From Lytechinus pictus (lineage: Eukaryota; Echinodermata; Echinoidea; Temnopleuroida; Toxopneustidae): 64,000 bases of DNA. Positions 1 through 11,800 of the stretch are shown here, piece after piece. The stretch spans positions 6,959,501-7,023,500 of the forward strand of contig NC_087245.1 in assembly GCF_037042905.1 (NCBI RefSeq). Direction: 5' to 3'. Both the position numbers and the translations under genes were made by a program. The notes under the pieces are model-generated. The model saw only the letters and a list, made by a program, of their open reading frames with translations. It was not told the DNA's origin and did no database searches. The stretch's first letter is position 1; each line of letters opens with the position of its first letter.

Positions 1-1750
1 ATAGACTGCAGGCTGGAGATATTAGAAATAATACAAAGCCAATGAGGTCCACCATCGCAAGGATAATCAGTTGATGAAAATGAATTAGTTTCTAATCTGT
101 GTCTGGTTTATTCTACACATTGATGTAAATTATCATAAATACTGGGACTTAAAAATTCTATTAGACTGGATCACTGGCTGTAAATGTAAACAAAGTGAAA
201 CGTGGCAAATCCCTAAGAAGCCCTAGAACATTATTTATAGAGTGCAAAGTATATATTTACACAGTCTCCTCTGATATAAATGACTATGTACATGAATTTG
301 TTTCAACAAGAGTATTTCAGTCTGTGGCAGGCTTTCATTGTGTTGTGCATATGGCCTAGATCGCTAGATGTTTACCTTTTTCATCAAATCCAATCAAATA
401 CAGGGCTCATAAAAACTCTCATTAAAACAGGATAGAGCTCTATAGAAAAGTTGAGATACATGTACAATTACAAACATGCCATTCCACTTCCCTCTGTATC
501 ATTTCTATGCTACATGTACATGTACTTTTATAATCCATGACTCTATACAAATATATTTCAATAAAGAAATATTTCGTTTCATGAAAATTCCCCCAAACAA
601 CATCTTCTTCCCTTTTGCAATGAAAGAAACATATATATCGCCAGACGTCACACATGTATGTATTATATATTTGCATTGTTATTGCTCCTTAATCACCAAA
701 ACAATACAACTGATCTTGAAGCAATGTTTGTGGTAAATCCCATCATTTTTTAAATAATTCTCTATTAATTTCCAGAATACCGGTAGTCAAAGCATATAGG
801 CATTCACATACCAATATACACAAAATCACATGCAGATCTACATGGTATGATCAATGACCAAAGATCAAGTAATATTGGAATCCTAAAAATAAACATGCCT
901 CATACCACAAATTGTAGATGGCAGCATTTCAAATAGCCAGGGGGCTGGTAGAGTGCATCTCAAATGAAAATGTCAAAAGGTTTCAAGGGATGATGTCATC
1001 ATTAATCTTAGCTCATAATATTGCCAATAATCTACTGGATACTGACTCTGTCTGAATGTGAATAACAGGTGAAAAGATGAACATGAAGTATCCTGAATAC
1101 ATGAAATACTGGAGTTAACAGTTTGAGTAATTGCATACTGTACATGTACCTGAATCAATATATTTGTTGCTGAAATCAAAGTTATAAAAAAAATTAATTT
1201 GAAATTTAAAAATAGGTAAGCAGGGGTGTTGAACATGTACAAAATCAAGGCATAAAGTTTGACATTTCTTTAAGCTTTGTATTTTTTTTAATGGTAATGC
1301 ATTCTGTGGTAGAGATGTGCTGATGATGCATACTGTTATTTATTTCTTTTGTAGACCTGTACAATTACACATTTTATCAAATGCAATTTAATATAATCAA
1401 ATTAATATTCATGACTTTACTTACAAAAAATCTCTTGTTGAATTGTAATAATTTGAGTCAAACTACATGTGTACATAGTATGCTTTAATACAATAATTAC
1501 AAGTACGGTATTAGAAAGTTGTTTTCAAAATATTTTGGGGGAAACATATCATGCAAATAAACAAAAGGAACTGGCTCAATGCCTCAAACATTTGCATAAT
1601 AAGTCCTGCTTCACAGACCTTTGATTCAAAACTTAAAAAAATTCATATTGTTTTTATTATTTGTATTATTCATTTGTTTTCAATGAAATCTACATGCACA
1701 TGTATAACACAGCTTTCCTTTTCTCTCTCTCTACTCACTTGATGCTAATT
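1..1750. other. AT-rich DNA without recognisable gene
   Basis: No convincing exon or transposon end was found on either strand. The short open frames here lack splice context and have the composition of noncoding DNA. The palindromic word TACATGTA recurs, for example as a doubled copy near 511-525, and an ACCGGT lies at 779-784. The stretch could be intergenic, or intronic to the gene whose probable first exon lies at 12109-12184. Confidence 0.5.
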
Positions 1751-1924
1751 TTTTAAAGGGGAAGTTCACTCTGAGGATAAGTTTATTGTTACAAGTGGAA
1801 TGCCTCTGGCCATCTCGCCTGCATTACGTGATTCAATATATAGCATCAGTGCTGACATCGAAAACAGCTATTGAATAATTATTCACAAAAGAAAATATTC
1901 ATTTGATAATAAAATACTATGTCC

Positions 1925-2325
1925 ATTGACCCAACATCTTCTTCTTCTCATCGTCTCTCCTTGTGGTTATTCTTCATAAATTACTCATTTCATGCATCAT
2001 GTTATTGTTTATTTCACATTTTTCTTCCCCTCTTTTGGCCACTATAATTATTTTAATAATGTAATTTAATATTAATGAATAATTTGTTTTGAGGGGTCCA
2101 CGATTTACAAGCATAGCTTCACAGTGGACCTCTCCATTTCCAGCATGTTATTTTCAGCCACAAATATTTAATGATCCATATTAAGTTTCAAATGTATAAT
2201 TTAGATAAATATATATATTGTGTTACATGTTTCTTTATATATTTCAATTGTTATAAATGTATTTATGATGGATTTTGTATACTGTTATGTTGGAAATGAG
2301 AAAAAATAAAACTGAATCTGAAAAC
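1925..2325 (+). mobile_element. LINE 3' untranslated fragment
   Basis: The sequence ends in AAAAAATAAAACTGAATCTGAA, preceded by AT-rich DNA with GGGGTCCACGATTTACAAG and CAGTGGACCTCTCC. This has the character of the 3' UTR of CR1/L2-type retrotransposons, and the same kind of terminus occurs in reverse near 26395. No coding sequence remains. The 5' limit is approximate. It interrupts the left part of the tandem-repeat element. Confidence 0.4.
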
Positions 2326-2339
2326 ATGACCTTTTACCA

Positions 2340-3050
2340 TAAGCATGTGACCTAAGACATGTCCAAAACATACTTGATAACCCTTACGTCTACATGTATA
2401 TCATGAACTACAGTACATATGTACCGTAGATCCATAAACTTTCAAAATTATGATGCCCATTCAACAAAACCCCCAAATTGGCCAAAGTTCATTGACCCTA
2501 CATGTCAATGACCTTTGATCTTGGTCATGTGACCTGAAACTCACACATGATCAGGGATACATGGTTACTCTTACAGTATGTCCAAGTTTCATGACCTAGA
2601 TCCATAAACTTTTAAAGTTATGATGACATTTCCACAAATACCCCCAACATTATCGAAGTTTGTTGACCCTAAGTGACCTTTGACCTTGGTCATGTGACCT
2701 GAAACTCTGGCAGGATCTTCAGTGATACCCTATTACCCTTTATGTCTAAGACTCATGAACTACATGTACATGTAGGTCCAATGGTCCATAGTTATGATGA
2801 CATTTCAAAAAATTTACCTTGGTTAAGATTTCAATATTGATTCCCCCAACATGGTCTAAGTTCATTAACCCTAAATCACCTTTGACCTTGGTCATGTGAC
2901 CTGAAACTTGGGTAGGATGTTAAGTACTACTCGATTACCCTTATGTCCAGTTTTAATGAACAAGGTCCATATACTTTCTAAGTTATGATAACATTTCAAA
3001 AACTTAATCTTGGTTAAGATTTCAATGTTGACACCGCCGTCGGAAAAGCG
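2340..3050. repeat. Degenerate ~170-200-bp tandem repeat with TGACCTTTGACC motifs
   Basis: About four imperfect units share 'ccataaacttt..aagttatgatgacattt', 'cccccaa' and a block reading TGACCTTTGACCTTGG TCATGTGACC. One unit (about 2670-2685) holds a perfect TGACCTTTGACCT, the reverse complement of the nuclear-receptor DR1 site AGGTCAAAGGTCA; the others are one or two bases off. Noncoding. Confidence 0.6.
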
Positions 3051-3270
3051 GCGCCTATAGTCTCACTCTGCTATGCAGGTGAGACAAAAATAGCAGAAAA
3101 ACATGATAAAAACATAGTGAAGAAGGTTCAAAGAAAATCAATCAAAGATTAAAGAAGTTAGAATTTTAAATTCTTGATTTGTGACTTCATAGCAGCTTCC
3201 CTATGTATCATGCAATAAAAAAAAATCAATGAAATATCATTTTCTTAAATAATGAAAATGGTTTGTTATT

Positions 3271-3504
3271 TAGGGACAGTGATTTTCCATTTTAACAGTC
3301 AATAAAATGGAAATTCCGTTTGGTTCTTATACTTTTCATGTAAAAATTCATGGAATTCACCTTTGAAAAATGGAATTCAGGTTTTTGCTGTGAACATTTT
3401 CAGTGACAAAATGGAATTTCCATTTTTAGATCAAGTTGAAACGGAATTACAGATTTTCAGAAATGGAAAAGACCATTTTTTATAATGGAAAATCACTGTC
3501 TCTA
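3271..3504. mobile_element. 234-bp MITE
   Basis: Terminal inverted repeats read TAGGGACAGTGATTTTCCAT on the left and the reverse complement of TAGAGACAGTGATTTTCCAT on the right. The interior is made of inverted GGAATTCC/AAATGGAA-type words, so the whole unit can fold. No coding capacity. It is nested inside the 1751-3766 foldback element, so it is a later insertion. Confidence 0.6.
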
Positions 3505-4333
3505 GTCATTGTACTTTCAGTATATCAACAGATGTTCAAAATCATTTCACACTTGCTCCTGAATGAAAAATGAGTCATTATGAACCATATTGAAATTCAT
3601 GCATTTTATATTACATAACCTATGGGGCAGCATCTCGCATGTTAAAATTCAAATAACTTTCTTAATCTTTGATGGATTTTCCTCAAACCTCCACCAATAA
3701 TTTTTATTATTTCTTTTGGTATTTTTACACCAAACTTTTCTTCAGGGTGAACTTCTCCTTTTAAAGACCAAATCCGAAGTGAAAATCACAATTGACAATT
3801 CTTTGACAGGTAAAAAAAAGAGTATATTTTCTTCATTATATTCATTTTTTCTTACTATTGAATAACATTAATTGAAAATATTCAAGGAAGCATTTCCTGC
3901 ATGAAAAGATTTAATTAAACCTACCGTACATGTACAGCTATTGACAAAAATTTTGGCCATATTTAATTTAGCATATTTGCCGCTTACATACCGGTACATT
4001 ATGCAGCTTTCCATGTTATGCATCCAGAATTTCAGATTGTACATTTCACCTTTAATAAGTGTAACAATTAAAAGCCAAATAACAGAAAAACTGAGAAATC
4101 ACAAAATAAGTAATTAGGTGTACATGTATGTTTAAAGGTCAAGTCAACCCCAGGAAAACAAAGCATAATGCTGAAAATGTCATAAAAATCGGATGTACAT
4201 GTAAAATAAGAAAGTTATGACTTTTTAAAGTTTCAATTATTTTCCACAAAACAGTGCTATGCACAACACACTGACATGCAAATGAAACAGTCAATGATGT
4301 CCCTCACTCAATATTTCTTTCGTTTTTTATTGT

Positions 4334-5806
4334 TTGAAAAAGAAAATAATCAGTGGATATTTAGCAATGCTTTTTACTGCCATGTTATGGCATGGAGTGT
4401 CGCCAGATGGTATGCTCAAAAGTACAATGGTACCAATACCTAAAGGTCGTTGGAAAAATTTGGGCGATTCAGGAAACTTTCGTGCAATAACACTTGGTAG
4501 TATCATTGGTAAAGTTTTGGATTATGTATTTATGAAAAGGGAAGAAGGGAACTTGCAGACTAATGACCTACAGTTTGGATTCAAAGCAGGGTTATCAACT
4601 ACACTATGTACTGCTATGGTTAAAGAAACTGTATCGTACTTTAATCATGAAGGGAGTAATGTGTATGGATTATTGCTAGATGCTAGTAAAGCATTTGATA
4701 GAGTTAATTATGTGAAATTGTTTGACATTATGCTGAGCAAAGGGGTCTGCCCAATGATATGCAGGCTATTGCTTAATATGTATAAGAATCAAAGGCTAAG
4801 GTTGAAATGGAACAATGCATATTCTGATTATTTTACAGTTAAAAATGGTGTTAAACAGGGTGGAGTTATCTCTCCTTGCATGTTCTGTTTGTATCTAGAT
4901 GGGCTGATAGAAGAGTTATGTGACAATGGGATAGGGTGCTTTATGGGCAATGTCTTTGCAGGAGCATTTGGTTATGCAGATGACTTGACACTGCTGTCAC
5001 CTAGCGTGACTGCTCTTCAAGAAATGATTAAAACTTGTTTAGATTATGCCATTAAATTTGATATTCTGTTTAACCCTGAAAAGAGTCAGTTAATAGTTTT
5101 CAGCTGTAATGGTAAACCAGTTATGGATCCAGGAATCACGATAAATGGAAGACATATTGATATTGCATCAAAAGTAACTCATCTAGGGAATGATATTTCT
5201 AAGAATATAAATGATTTTGATATCTCAAAGTGTGTTGGAGATTTCAATCGACAATGTAATATGTTTTTGTTTAATTTCAAATATGCTAACTCTCACATAA
5301 GAAATATATTGTTTCATAAATATTGTTCGAGTTTCTATGGCTCACAGTTATATCCTCTGTTTGATAAATGTTTTGATAATATTTGTAGACAATGGCGGGT
5401 TGCAATAAGAAGGGTTTGGAAAATTCCATGGCAGACACACTGTCATCTTTTGCCTTATTTAGCAGGTGTTATGGATCCAGAGTTATGGTTTGCAAAAAGA
5501 TGTTTATCTTTTGTTGTGAAAGCTATGAATTCCAAAAATTATACAGTGGCACATATAGCTGGAATGGCCAGGTATGGAGCTCATTCTGTGTTGGGAGGTA
5601 ACATAAGATTCTTGAATGATAAGTACTTCATGGATAACAATGAAATTCAAAAGCAGTGGGCTGTGCAATGCCAAGTGAATGATGAGACAATACGCATAGT
5701 TGAACAAGTAAAGGAATTGATCAACTCGAGGGATGATTATTTATGTAAGGGTTTCCTTAACCGAGAGGAGTGCGAGGAAATTATCTCGTATTTATGCACA
5801 CTCTGA
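4334..5806 (+). CDS. LINE reverse transcriptase, 5'-truncated but open (490 aa)
   Basis: Open frame encoding the reverse-transcriptase core and C-terminal region of a non-LTR retrotransposon. Visible RT landmarks are the NFRAITL segment near residue 53, LLDASKAFDRV near 117-127 (palm Asp), NGVKQGGVISPCMF near 172-185, and the catalytic FGYADDLTLL near 213-222. The apurinic endonuclease that precedes RT in complete elements is absent, so this is a 5'-truncated copy. The first residues (from the Met at 4334) are already LINE protein interior, so the Met is not a natural start. The style resembles Jockey/CR1/L2-group elements, but the clade is not settled. The intact frame suggests fairly recent insertion. 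Stop is followed by a ~180-bp 3' UTR and a TTGAA-repeat tail. Confidence 0.85.
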   Translation: MKKKIISGYLAMLFTAMLWHGVSPDGMLKSTMVPIPKGRWKNLGDSGNFRAITLGSIIGKVLDYVFMKREEGNLQTNDLQFGFKAGLSTTLCTAMVKETVSYFNHEGSNVYGLLLDASKAFDRVNYVKLFDIMLSKGVCPMICRLLLNMYKNQRLRLKWNNAYSDYFTVKNGVKQGGVISPCMFCLYLDGLIEELCDNGIGCFMGNVFAGAFGYADDLTLLSPSVTALQEMIKTCLDYAIKFDILFNPEKSQLIVFSCNGKPVMDPGITINGRHIDIASKVTHLGNDISKNINDFDISKCVGDFNRQCNMFLFNFKYANSHIRNILFHKYCSSFYGSQLYPLFDKCFDNICRQWRVAIRRVWKIPWQTHCHLLPYLAGVMDPELWFAKRCLSFVVKAMNSKNYTVAHIAGMARYGAHSVLGGNIRFLNDKYFMDNNEIQKQWAVQCQVNDETIRIVEQVKELINSRDDYLCKGFLNREECEEIISYLCTL

Positions 5807-5995
5807 TCTTACCCTGATATACATGTATTTTGTTGTTGATGTTTTTTTTTTTTTTTTTTTTGTCTTTACATATATTATGAATGTGCCTATTTGTAGAATA
5901 TATTGTATATATATTTTTTGTTATTTTTTTTTTTATATGTGCTTTTTAAAGCGAATAAAGAACTCTTGAATTGAATTGAATTGAATTGAATTATA
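4336..5995 (+). mobile_element. 5'-truncated LINE insertion with (TTGAA)n tail
   Basis: Begins at the TTTGAA junction in the host MITE, carries the 490-aa RT frame, a T-rich 3' UTR, GAATAAAGAACTC at the end of the UTR, and four to five tandem TTGAA units at about 5975-5990. The host sequence resumes with TTATACAA. The empty host sequence TTGTTTGAATTATACAA is preserved in the sister copy at about 57047-57063, which fixes both boundaries to within the ambiguity caused by TTGAA being shared by target and tail. Confidence 0.8.
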
Positions 5996-6066
5996 CAATT
6001 TTTTTTTTTACAGATTTGACAATAAGGACTGAACCACATAGTATAAACAATGCTAATTCCACATGA

Positions 6067-8655
6067 GTGAGAATACATTTTATTTGGCCGCAACTGCGAT
6101 GTCTGGTACCTATGAACTCAATGCAGATATATATACAATATGTGTGAAAAGCTGCGCAAAATAAAAGCAGCATATAAAACTTGGTCCCAAAATAAGTTCT
6201 AGAGCTTGGGTTTCATCGATATAGGCAGAAAATACTCTATACATTGTATGTTGTTTTTCTGTGCATATATTGTCCTTAAAATGTCAATACTTTGGGAAAA
6301 CAATAAAGTTTGCCTACATAATCTCAACTCTTACCAGATGATGACATCATACAATTCAAGTCTTTGAGAAGCGAAATGAAGCCATTATCGAGAATCACAT
6401 TTTGAAGTGTTTATAAAGCAAAACACCAAGCTCGGATGGTTAGCAATTTTGGTATTCTGACAACTTTCCAATAAAACATATTTGATCTGGCTGCCATTAT
6501 GATCTTTAAAGGCAAATTCTGACCAAGAACATCAGGGGAAAAAATTATAAGAGGACGGGGGGGGGGGGATTTAGCCACCAAAAAGCTCACCTGAAAAAAA
6601 AAGAGAGCTTATGGAAGTCCCCATTCATTGAAATATTAAAGCTTGATCCAATGATGCACATTTACAGGTATGCAGTAAGTTGTGAAAATTACCCCCCCCC
6701 CCATATGTGTCAAAATGTTATACTGGGACACTAAAACGTGACATAGACACAAACATATTAATTGCTGTAAAAAGCACTGTAAACACATTTTTTTTACAAG
6801 TTTAACCACTGTTCAACTGGATCATAAGTTACAACATACATGTAGGAAAGAGTGGGGTAATTGAGGCCATGCGTGAACATGTAGTTACTGTGACAGTTGA
6901 AAACTCAATCCATGAATCCAACAATCATGTTTTTTTTCTCATAATATTGGATAGGCTTGATAAACAAAGATCCTGGGGGCCTTCATAAAAATAATTCAAT
7001 ACAACTATTGTGACTGTTACTAGTAAATGTTCAGTGATTGTTTCAAACCAACTGAACTATTTTCACTATGAATAAAACAACACAAAGTGGAAATCAAGGG
7101 GCCTCATTTGCCCCATTTCAATGAGACAAATAAGGCCTCCTGAAAACAATGTTTTATGCTTATTAATATGCAAATGAGATTGATTAGTTCTCATATCTCT
7201 ATTTGACTGTAGACCTACATGTAGTGTATCTAATCATGTTTCTCCTGCTAATAAAATGCATTAAAAAGATGAGATTAGAATTACATGTATGAAATAGGTG
7301 GGCTTGTATGTAGTTCAATGATTCAAATCAATCTTATAAGCCATCTGAAGTTTTCCGGTTTCTGTGCTCGCATACATGTACAGTATGTAATACAAGTCGC
7401 ATGGCCACTTACGGTAGCTGTGGATGAAATACAGATAAAAATCTGTAAGCATCCACAAGTATCCGTATTATCTGTATCCATTCTTTAACCTCAATCTGCA
7501 GGATCCACAGACATATGCAGATCTGCGGCGGGAATTTTGAAAATCTCAAACTTTTGCTGCGGATGAAATATACGTCATAAAGCATCCGCACAATATATGT
7601 ACATGTATGTTATCCATACGTAATATACATAACTCATTTGTAAGGTACATGCACATAAACTCATCCGCACAATACGTACATAGATACGTAACTGATCCAC
7701 ACACTTAATTATCATTAATGTTAAGGTTTCAATATATTAAAATGGGCTTTTTCTTATAACGTTTTAAAATCAATGGCTTTTTGATACTTTCTGGGAGAAG
7801 GGGGTTGAAGTCTTATCATTTTAATAAACCATCTAAAAGTCTAAAACCAACCCTTTTGGCTTTTTTAAACAATATTGAAATGAAACATTTTTCTTTTTTA
7901 CCATGATTCACAATTTCCAATCAGATAATTTAAGACTGGTACAGAAACATTATTTTTCCATTACCATGACATGGTATCACACATAAACCAGGCACTTTCT
8001 TATAAAAAAAAATTCATATTGCAGATACTACCGAAGCAGATATTCATTGTAACATTGTTATCATTCTGTCATTTCTGCTATACACTGTACCTGTCGATAG
8101 AAAAAAAATTGCAAAAAAAATCTCCTAAAAAGATGTTCATTTCCAAGAGGACACTAGCATGAACAAGGTAACAATAGGATGTAAATTATAAAATATGTGC
8201 TGAGAAAATCTTGAAAGCTCCTATATTTCACAAAACAAATGGAAAAAACATTGTTTCAAAAACCAATTATGTATTAACCTGGAACAAATTTTCCATGTAG
8301 ATGATTCCTTTAGTTTCAAATGTATTTTTATCAAGAAAATTTAGATATAAATTTGCTCTCATAAGTGAAATAATGTTATCTTTTAATGATTTTTTATTAG
8401 GCATACCGGATGGAAATTATTCTTTTTTAATTTTGATATTTCATATGCTAATTAAAAAATATATATTTTCAACTACATGTACATGTAGGTGTTTGAATAG
8501 TTTTCTTTTAAAAAAGAAATTAAAATATCAGCATGAGATGGAACGCATTATGAACAAGCAACAGAATAAGTTTAAATATTGTTCATCTTGATGATCAAGG
8601 CACATCAAGCATATATTTTTGTTTCCGAGATATGTATATTAGTATTACAATCCTT
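6067..8655. other. Noncoding stretch with G/C tracts and short hairpins
   Basis: No exon found. It holds a G run near 6558-6568, a C run near 6692-6702, and around 7410-7680 repeated inverted words (GGATGAAATA, GCATCCGCA, ATCCACAA) that suggest a decayed foldback element. TACATGTA words recur, as at 6838 and 8474. Nothing else is supported. Confidence 0.4.
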
Positions 8656-8659
8656 CAGC

Positions 8660-8817
8660 AAGAAATTTACCCAAATTGTGCTGCACTCAACCCAGGTGAG
8701 GTGAATGGTTACCTGGCAGGAAGAAATTCCTTATTAAATGCCAGAGTGCCTGTAGGCAGCACGGCTATAGCCGGGTTTATAATAATAAAAGGCCCTTTAA
8801 TTATGACAATATATTAG
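8660..8817 (+). mobile_element. SINE-like dispersed repeat
   Basis: The block contains CTCAACCCAGGTGAGGTGAATGG, ACCTGGCAGG, a G+C-rich GGCAGCACGGCTATAGCCGGG segment and an AATAATAATAAA-like tail. This organisation, a GC-rich body without a frame ending in short A/T repeats, is typical of a short interspersed element. Family assignment is from memory of similar marine-invertebrate repeats and is not verified. Confidence 0.4.
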
Positions 8818-11800
8818 GTTTACATGTAGGCCCTTTTGGCATGAGGTAGGCCCGTTACGTGTACACGGCTACACGCATGGTCAAGTCAGTCCACGTGTAC
8901 TGAATTCCATGACCGTGTACACGGTAGCATCTGCATAAGACTTGTGTGGGAGTTGTAAACAAGTGAACAAGCTCACAGCTTCACATTAATTCTAAGTTCT
9001 CATACGCTACAAGTTTTAATCACTAAAATACCACCCTTGAAGTTCTGTATATTTGTGCAAGAAGCCAAAGCGCTCACTCATAAGTAACCACTAAGTACAT
9101 AATTCCCTAGTGAAACAGTAAAAAAGATCAGCTTAAATTTCCATGACACAGTTTAGTCACACGCACACTCACTCGCATTCATGTTACAGCTCACATCAAC
9201 GTTCGTCGAAGGTTCAAAGTTTGTTGACCTCAAGACGTCTCGTAACTTTTTTGTTATTGTTTTGACCTCTCTCTTATCTTAATTATAAGTATCACCTAAC
9301 CCTTTAAACCCTCCTCCCCCTGGCATCTTTTTCTCCACCGTCTCTCATTCTTTCTTTCTTGTCTCCACAGTCCAGTAATTCCCCTCGCTCTCCCTTCCCT
9401 TCTCCTCTACGCCGATCAGGTTTTTTTTTCCCCCCCTCCCTTTCTCTGTCTCTCTCCCCGTCTCTGTGTCTCTATAGTCTGTCTGTACCCTCTCTCTCCC
9501 CCATGAATCAAGGTACTAATGGATAATTTATTTTTTTCATCCGATCATGAAGAAGCCAAAACGGAAATCAGCCTCGTGGTTTGGTTCTTGAAAACACAAA
9601 AACGAAATCACAACGAGGTAAAGGTGTTGTGATTTTGTTTTTGTAGATCAAAAACAGAAAATTGAAATCAGAAATACTTTTGGGCTTTTTCTGATTTCTC
9701 ATTCTAGATTTGTGTTTTTATATATCAAGAACAAAATCAGAACACGCTTTCCTCTCCGTGATTCTGTTTTCGGACAATCGCACAGCAAACATCAAAATTG
9801 CCATCGGTTCTCTGATTTCTGATTGGCTTTTCGTTCAATATTAAAGAGCGTCAACAAAATGTTTAAAGCGCCATATTTCATAATTATCTTGATAGAATTC
9901 AAAGCCACCGTTCTAGCATATATACTGCCAAGCTATGGGTGTCGATCTGTATTCATGGTTGGGGGCTGTTTTGTTCTCTTGTGAGGGATCTTTTTTAATT
10001 TTTTAAAAAATTTTGATAGCTTTTATTTTATTATTATTTTCTTTTTACTATAGTCGCTATATATATCGCGATTTGTGCCGCTGCTTTGCGCTTGTAGATG
10101 CAGAGCTGCCAACATAGGGATGATAGAATCCAGAAGATTTCGCGGAGGTATGATTTTGTCAGGGAGCGCGCGGCGAAATGTCCCACGGACGGGAGTTTTG
10201 GGTAGCAAAACTCATTAAGAAACAACATTTGATAGTATCCGACAGCTGTCTAAACCATCAAAACTTTTGGCACATAGATTAAATGCACATTAGAGAGATT
10301 TCATGAAATGATGAATTGTCCGTCGTTGACTAAAAAAATAAGTTCAAGCCTGATTTCAGGCAATACAGTAGAACATAAAATGATTAACAAAAGAATGCAT
10401 TCAACAAGAAAATACCTTTATTGTTCAGAGGGGGAAAGGGCTGCAGTAGTGGAAGATGAGCTTGCCTGGCCCTGTAAAGACTTATATGTGGCCTGTTTAA
10501 AGTCTGAGGGCCGAGGGATTCCTGTGAAAATTGCCTTTTTGTAGCAAGCACGCACAGCCAGCCAGCGCCAGGCTAGCTCACTCACGAAAGAGAAAATGTT
10601 CGAATCCGATCAACCCAAGTAAAAGTAGGCAAAAAAAATCTCCACTTTGCTTCTGTTCTTCAGGATTGTCAATAAAATTATTCCTAAAAGTCAGGGTGTA
10701 ATTATAATAGTAACCCATCGTTGATCCACAGTTTCAGCTCGAATAAAGCGCACACAAGCTTCCGAAAAATACATCGGACTTCCCTTCTCGCATAGCCTCC
10801 TGCCGCGGCGCAGTCTGCCGGAGACCAGGCAGTGCTGCGCCGGGGCGCGTCGGGGGGCATAGGCATGGAGTGCCGCGTAAGTGTTTCCATCACGCACATG
10901 CACATTGCAGAACCAGAAAAAAAAAATTGCTTGTTAGACTAATTCACCAGTCGTTCGGTAAAATTATCTTCATTTACATTGGAAATCAATGTACGATTAA
11001 ACAAAAACTGGTAAAAGTAACTGGGTAAAATGTAAATGTGATAAGGAGTTTCCACGTGGGTGTAAAGGGAGTTGAACATGCTAGACTCGTAAAACAGTCG
11101 TTTGTATGAATTTTACAATTTAACAGCTAAAAATCACAATTATCCGGGAGATTTTGGCATGGGGTCGGGAGAACGGGAGATTGGATCGAAATCCAGTATT
11201 CTCCCGCAGGATCCGGGAGACTTGGAAGCTCTGGTAGATGTGCGTGCGTTTGGAACTTGTCGCTCGCATTGATTGGCCAGGATATCAAAAATTTAATCGG
11301 AAAGCCTTGATAAAAGCACAACTCGTTGAACGTAGAGGGCAGCAACACACAGCTGCCATTTTTTCCTTTCCGGCAGAAAATTAAAAAATAAGGATTAAAT
11401 CATCGGTAACATATATTTTCGATATTTTCTTAGAACTTGTATTTTTAAAAAGAAAGTCTAACGAAAATAGTGGGCCTTCGTTCAAGATAATATGTCATTT
11501 AGAAACCCGGTCGCCCGAATTGGTGACCTGATTACACATGCAGGCTCGCACTAACATATGCACACTACCGTCGGTGAATGGGGATTATAGTAAACTGTCA
11601 GAAATTGTTAAATAAATCCCTGATGTTTACGCCGCCATCTTGTTTCTTATTGTACTTCCCCAACGTTACGCGACGCACGCGTCTGTAACGTTGGGGAAGT
11701 ACAATAGGAAACAAGATGGCGGCGTAAACATCGGGCAAGTCTCTCCCGTCTTTTCACAATATTTTTCTCATTTTTTTGATGAATTCTTGTTTAAAAATAA

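Larger units (their letters stand above)
1812..3087. mobile_element. Tandem-repeat-bearing element with short TIR and 3' stem-loop (HINE/pearl-like)
   Basis: The left end reads ATCTCGCCTGCAT and the right end ATGCAGGTGAGAC. The right end also forms a subterminal hairpin, GTCTCAC against GTGAGAC. Between them about 2340-3050 is a degenerate tandem repeat of roughly 170-200 bp, marked by GTCATGTGACCTGAAACT at about 2524, 2693 and 2891. Short TIRs, a central tandem array and a 3' hairpin are the layout of Helentron-associated elements (HINE/DINE) and of bivalve pearl elements. A closely built relative is at 23909-24887. A LINE 3' end sits inside this copy. Confidence 0.55.
1751..3766. mobile_element. 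Foldback MITE with TTAA ends, carrying nested insertions
   Basis: The left end reads TTTTAAAGGGGAAGTTCAC and the right end GTGAACTTCTCCTTTTAAAG, a near-perfect terminal inverted repeat flanked by TTAA, as in piggyBac-type target sites. Inside the right part, about 3105-3190 and 3625-3705 are inverted copies of each other (the TCAAAGATTAA region against TTAATCTTTGATGG), so the original element was itself a foldback. It is interrupted by a tandem-repeat element (1812-3087) and a small MITE (3271-3504). A second member of the family lies at 23529-25000. No transposase is visible, so it is non-autonomous. Assignment to the piggyBac superfamily is inference from the TTAA alone. Confidence 0.6.
4131..6066. 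mobile_element. Foldback MITE (family A), split by a LINE
   Basis: The left portion (4131-4337) and the sequence resuming at about 5991-6066 together match the left half and centre of the intact copy at 56833-57429: TTTAAAGGTCAAGTC at the end, then ATGCTGAAAATGTCAT, AAAATCGGATGTA, AAGTTATGAC, CAATGATGTCC and TTTTTTATTGTTTGAA, with ACAGATTTGACAATAAGGAC beyond the insertion. Similarity stops near 6066, so the right arm is lost. The LINE interrupts it exactly at TTTGAA. Confidence 0.65.

Noticed and set aside
4334..5806. 490-aa frame as a host gene
   Set aside because: Contains RT motifs including FGYADD and ends in a LINE tail. It is a truncated retrotransposon inserted into a MITE.
10691..10905. 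Two overlapping minus-strand frames in a CpG-rich patch as coding exons
   Set aside because: No acceptor/donor combination gives a frame consistent with the exon at 12109-12184, and both frames are open merely because the patch is GC-rich.
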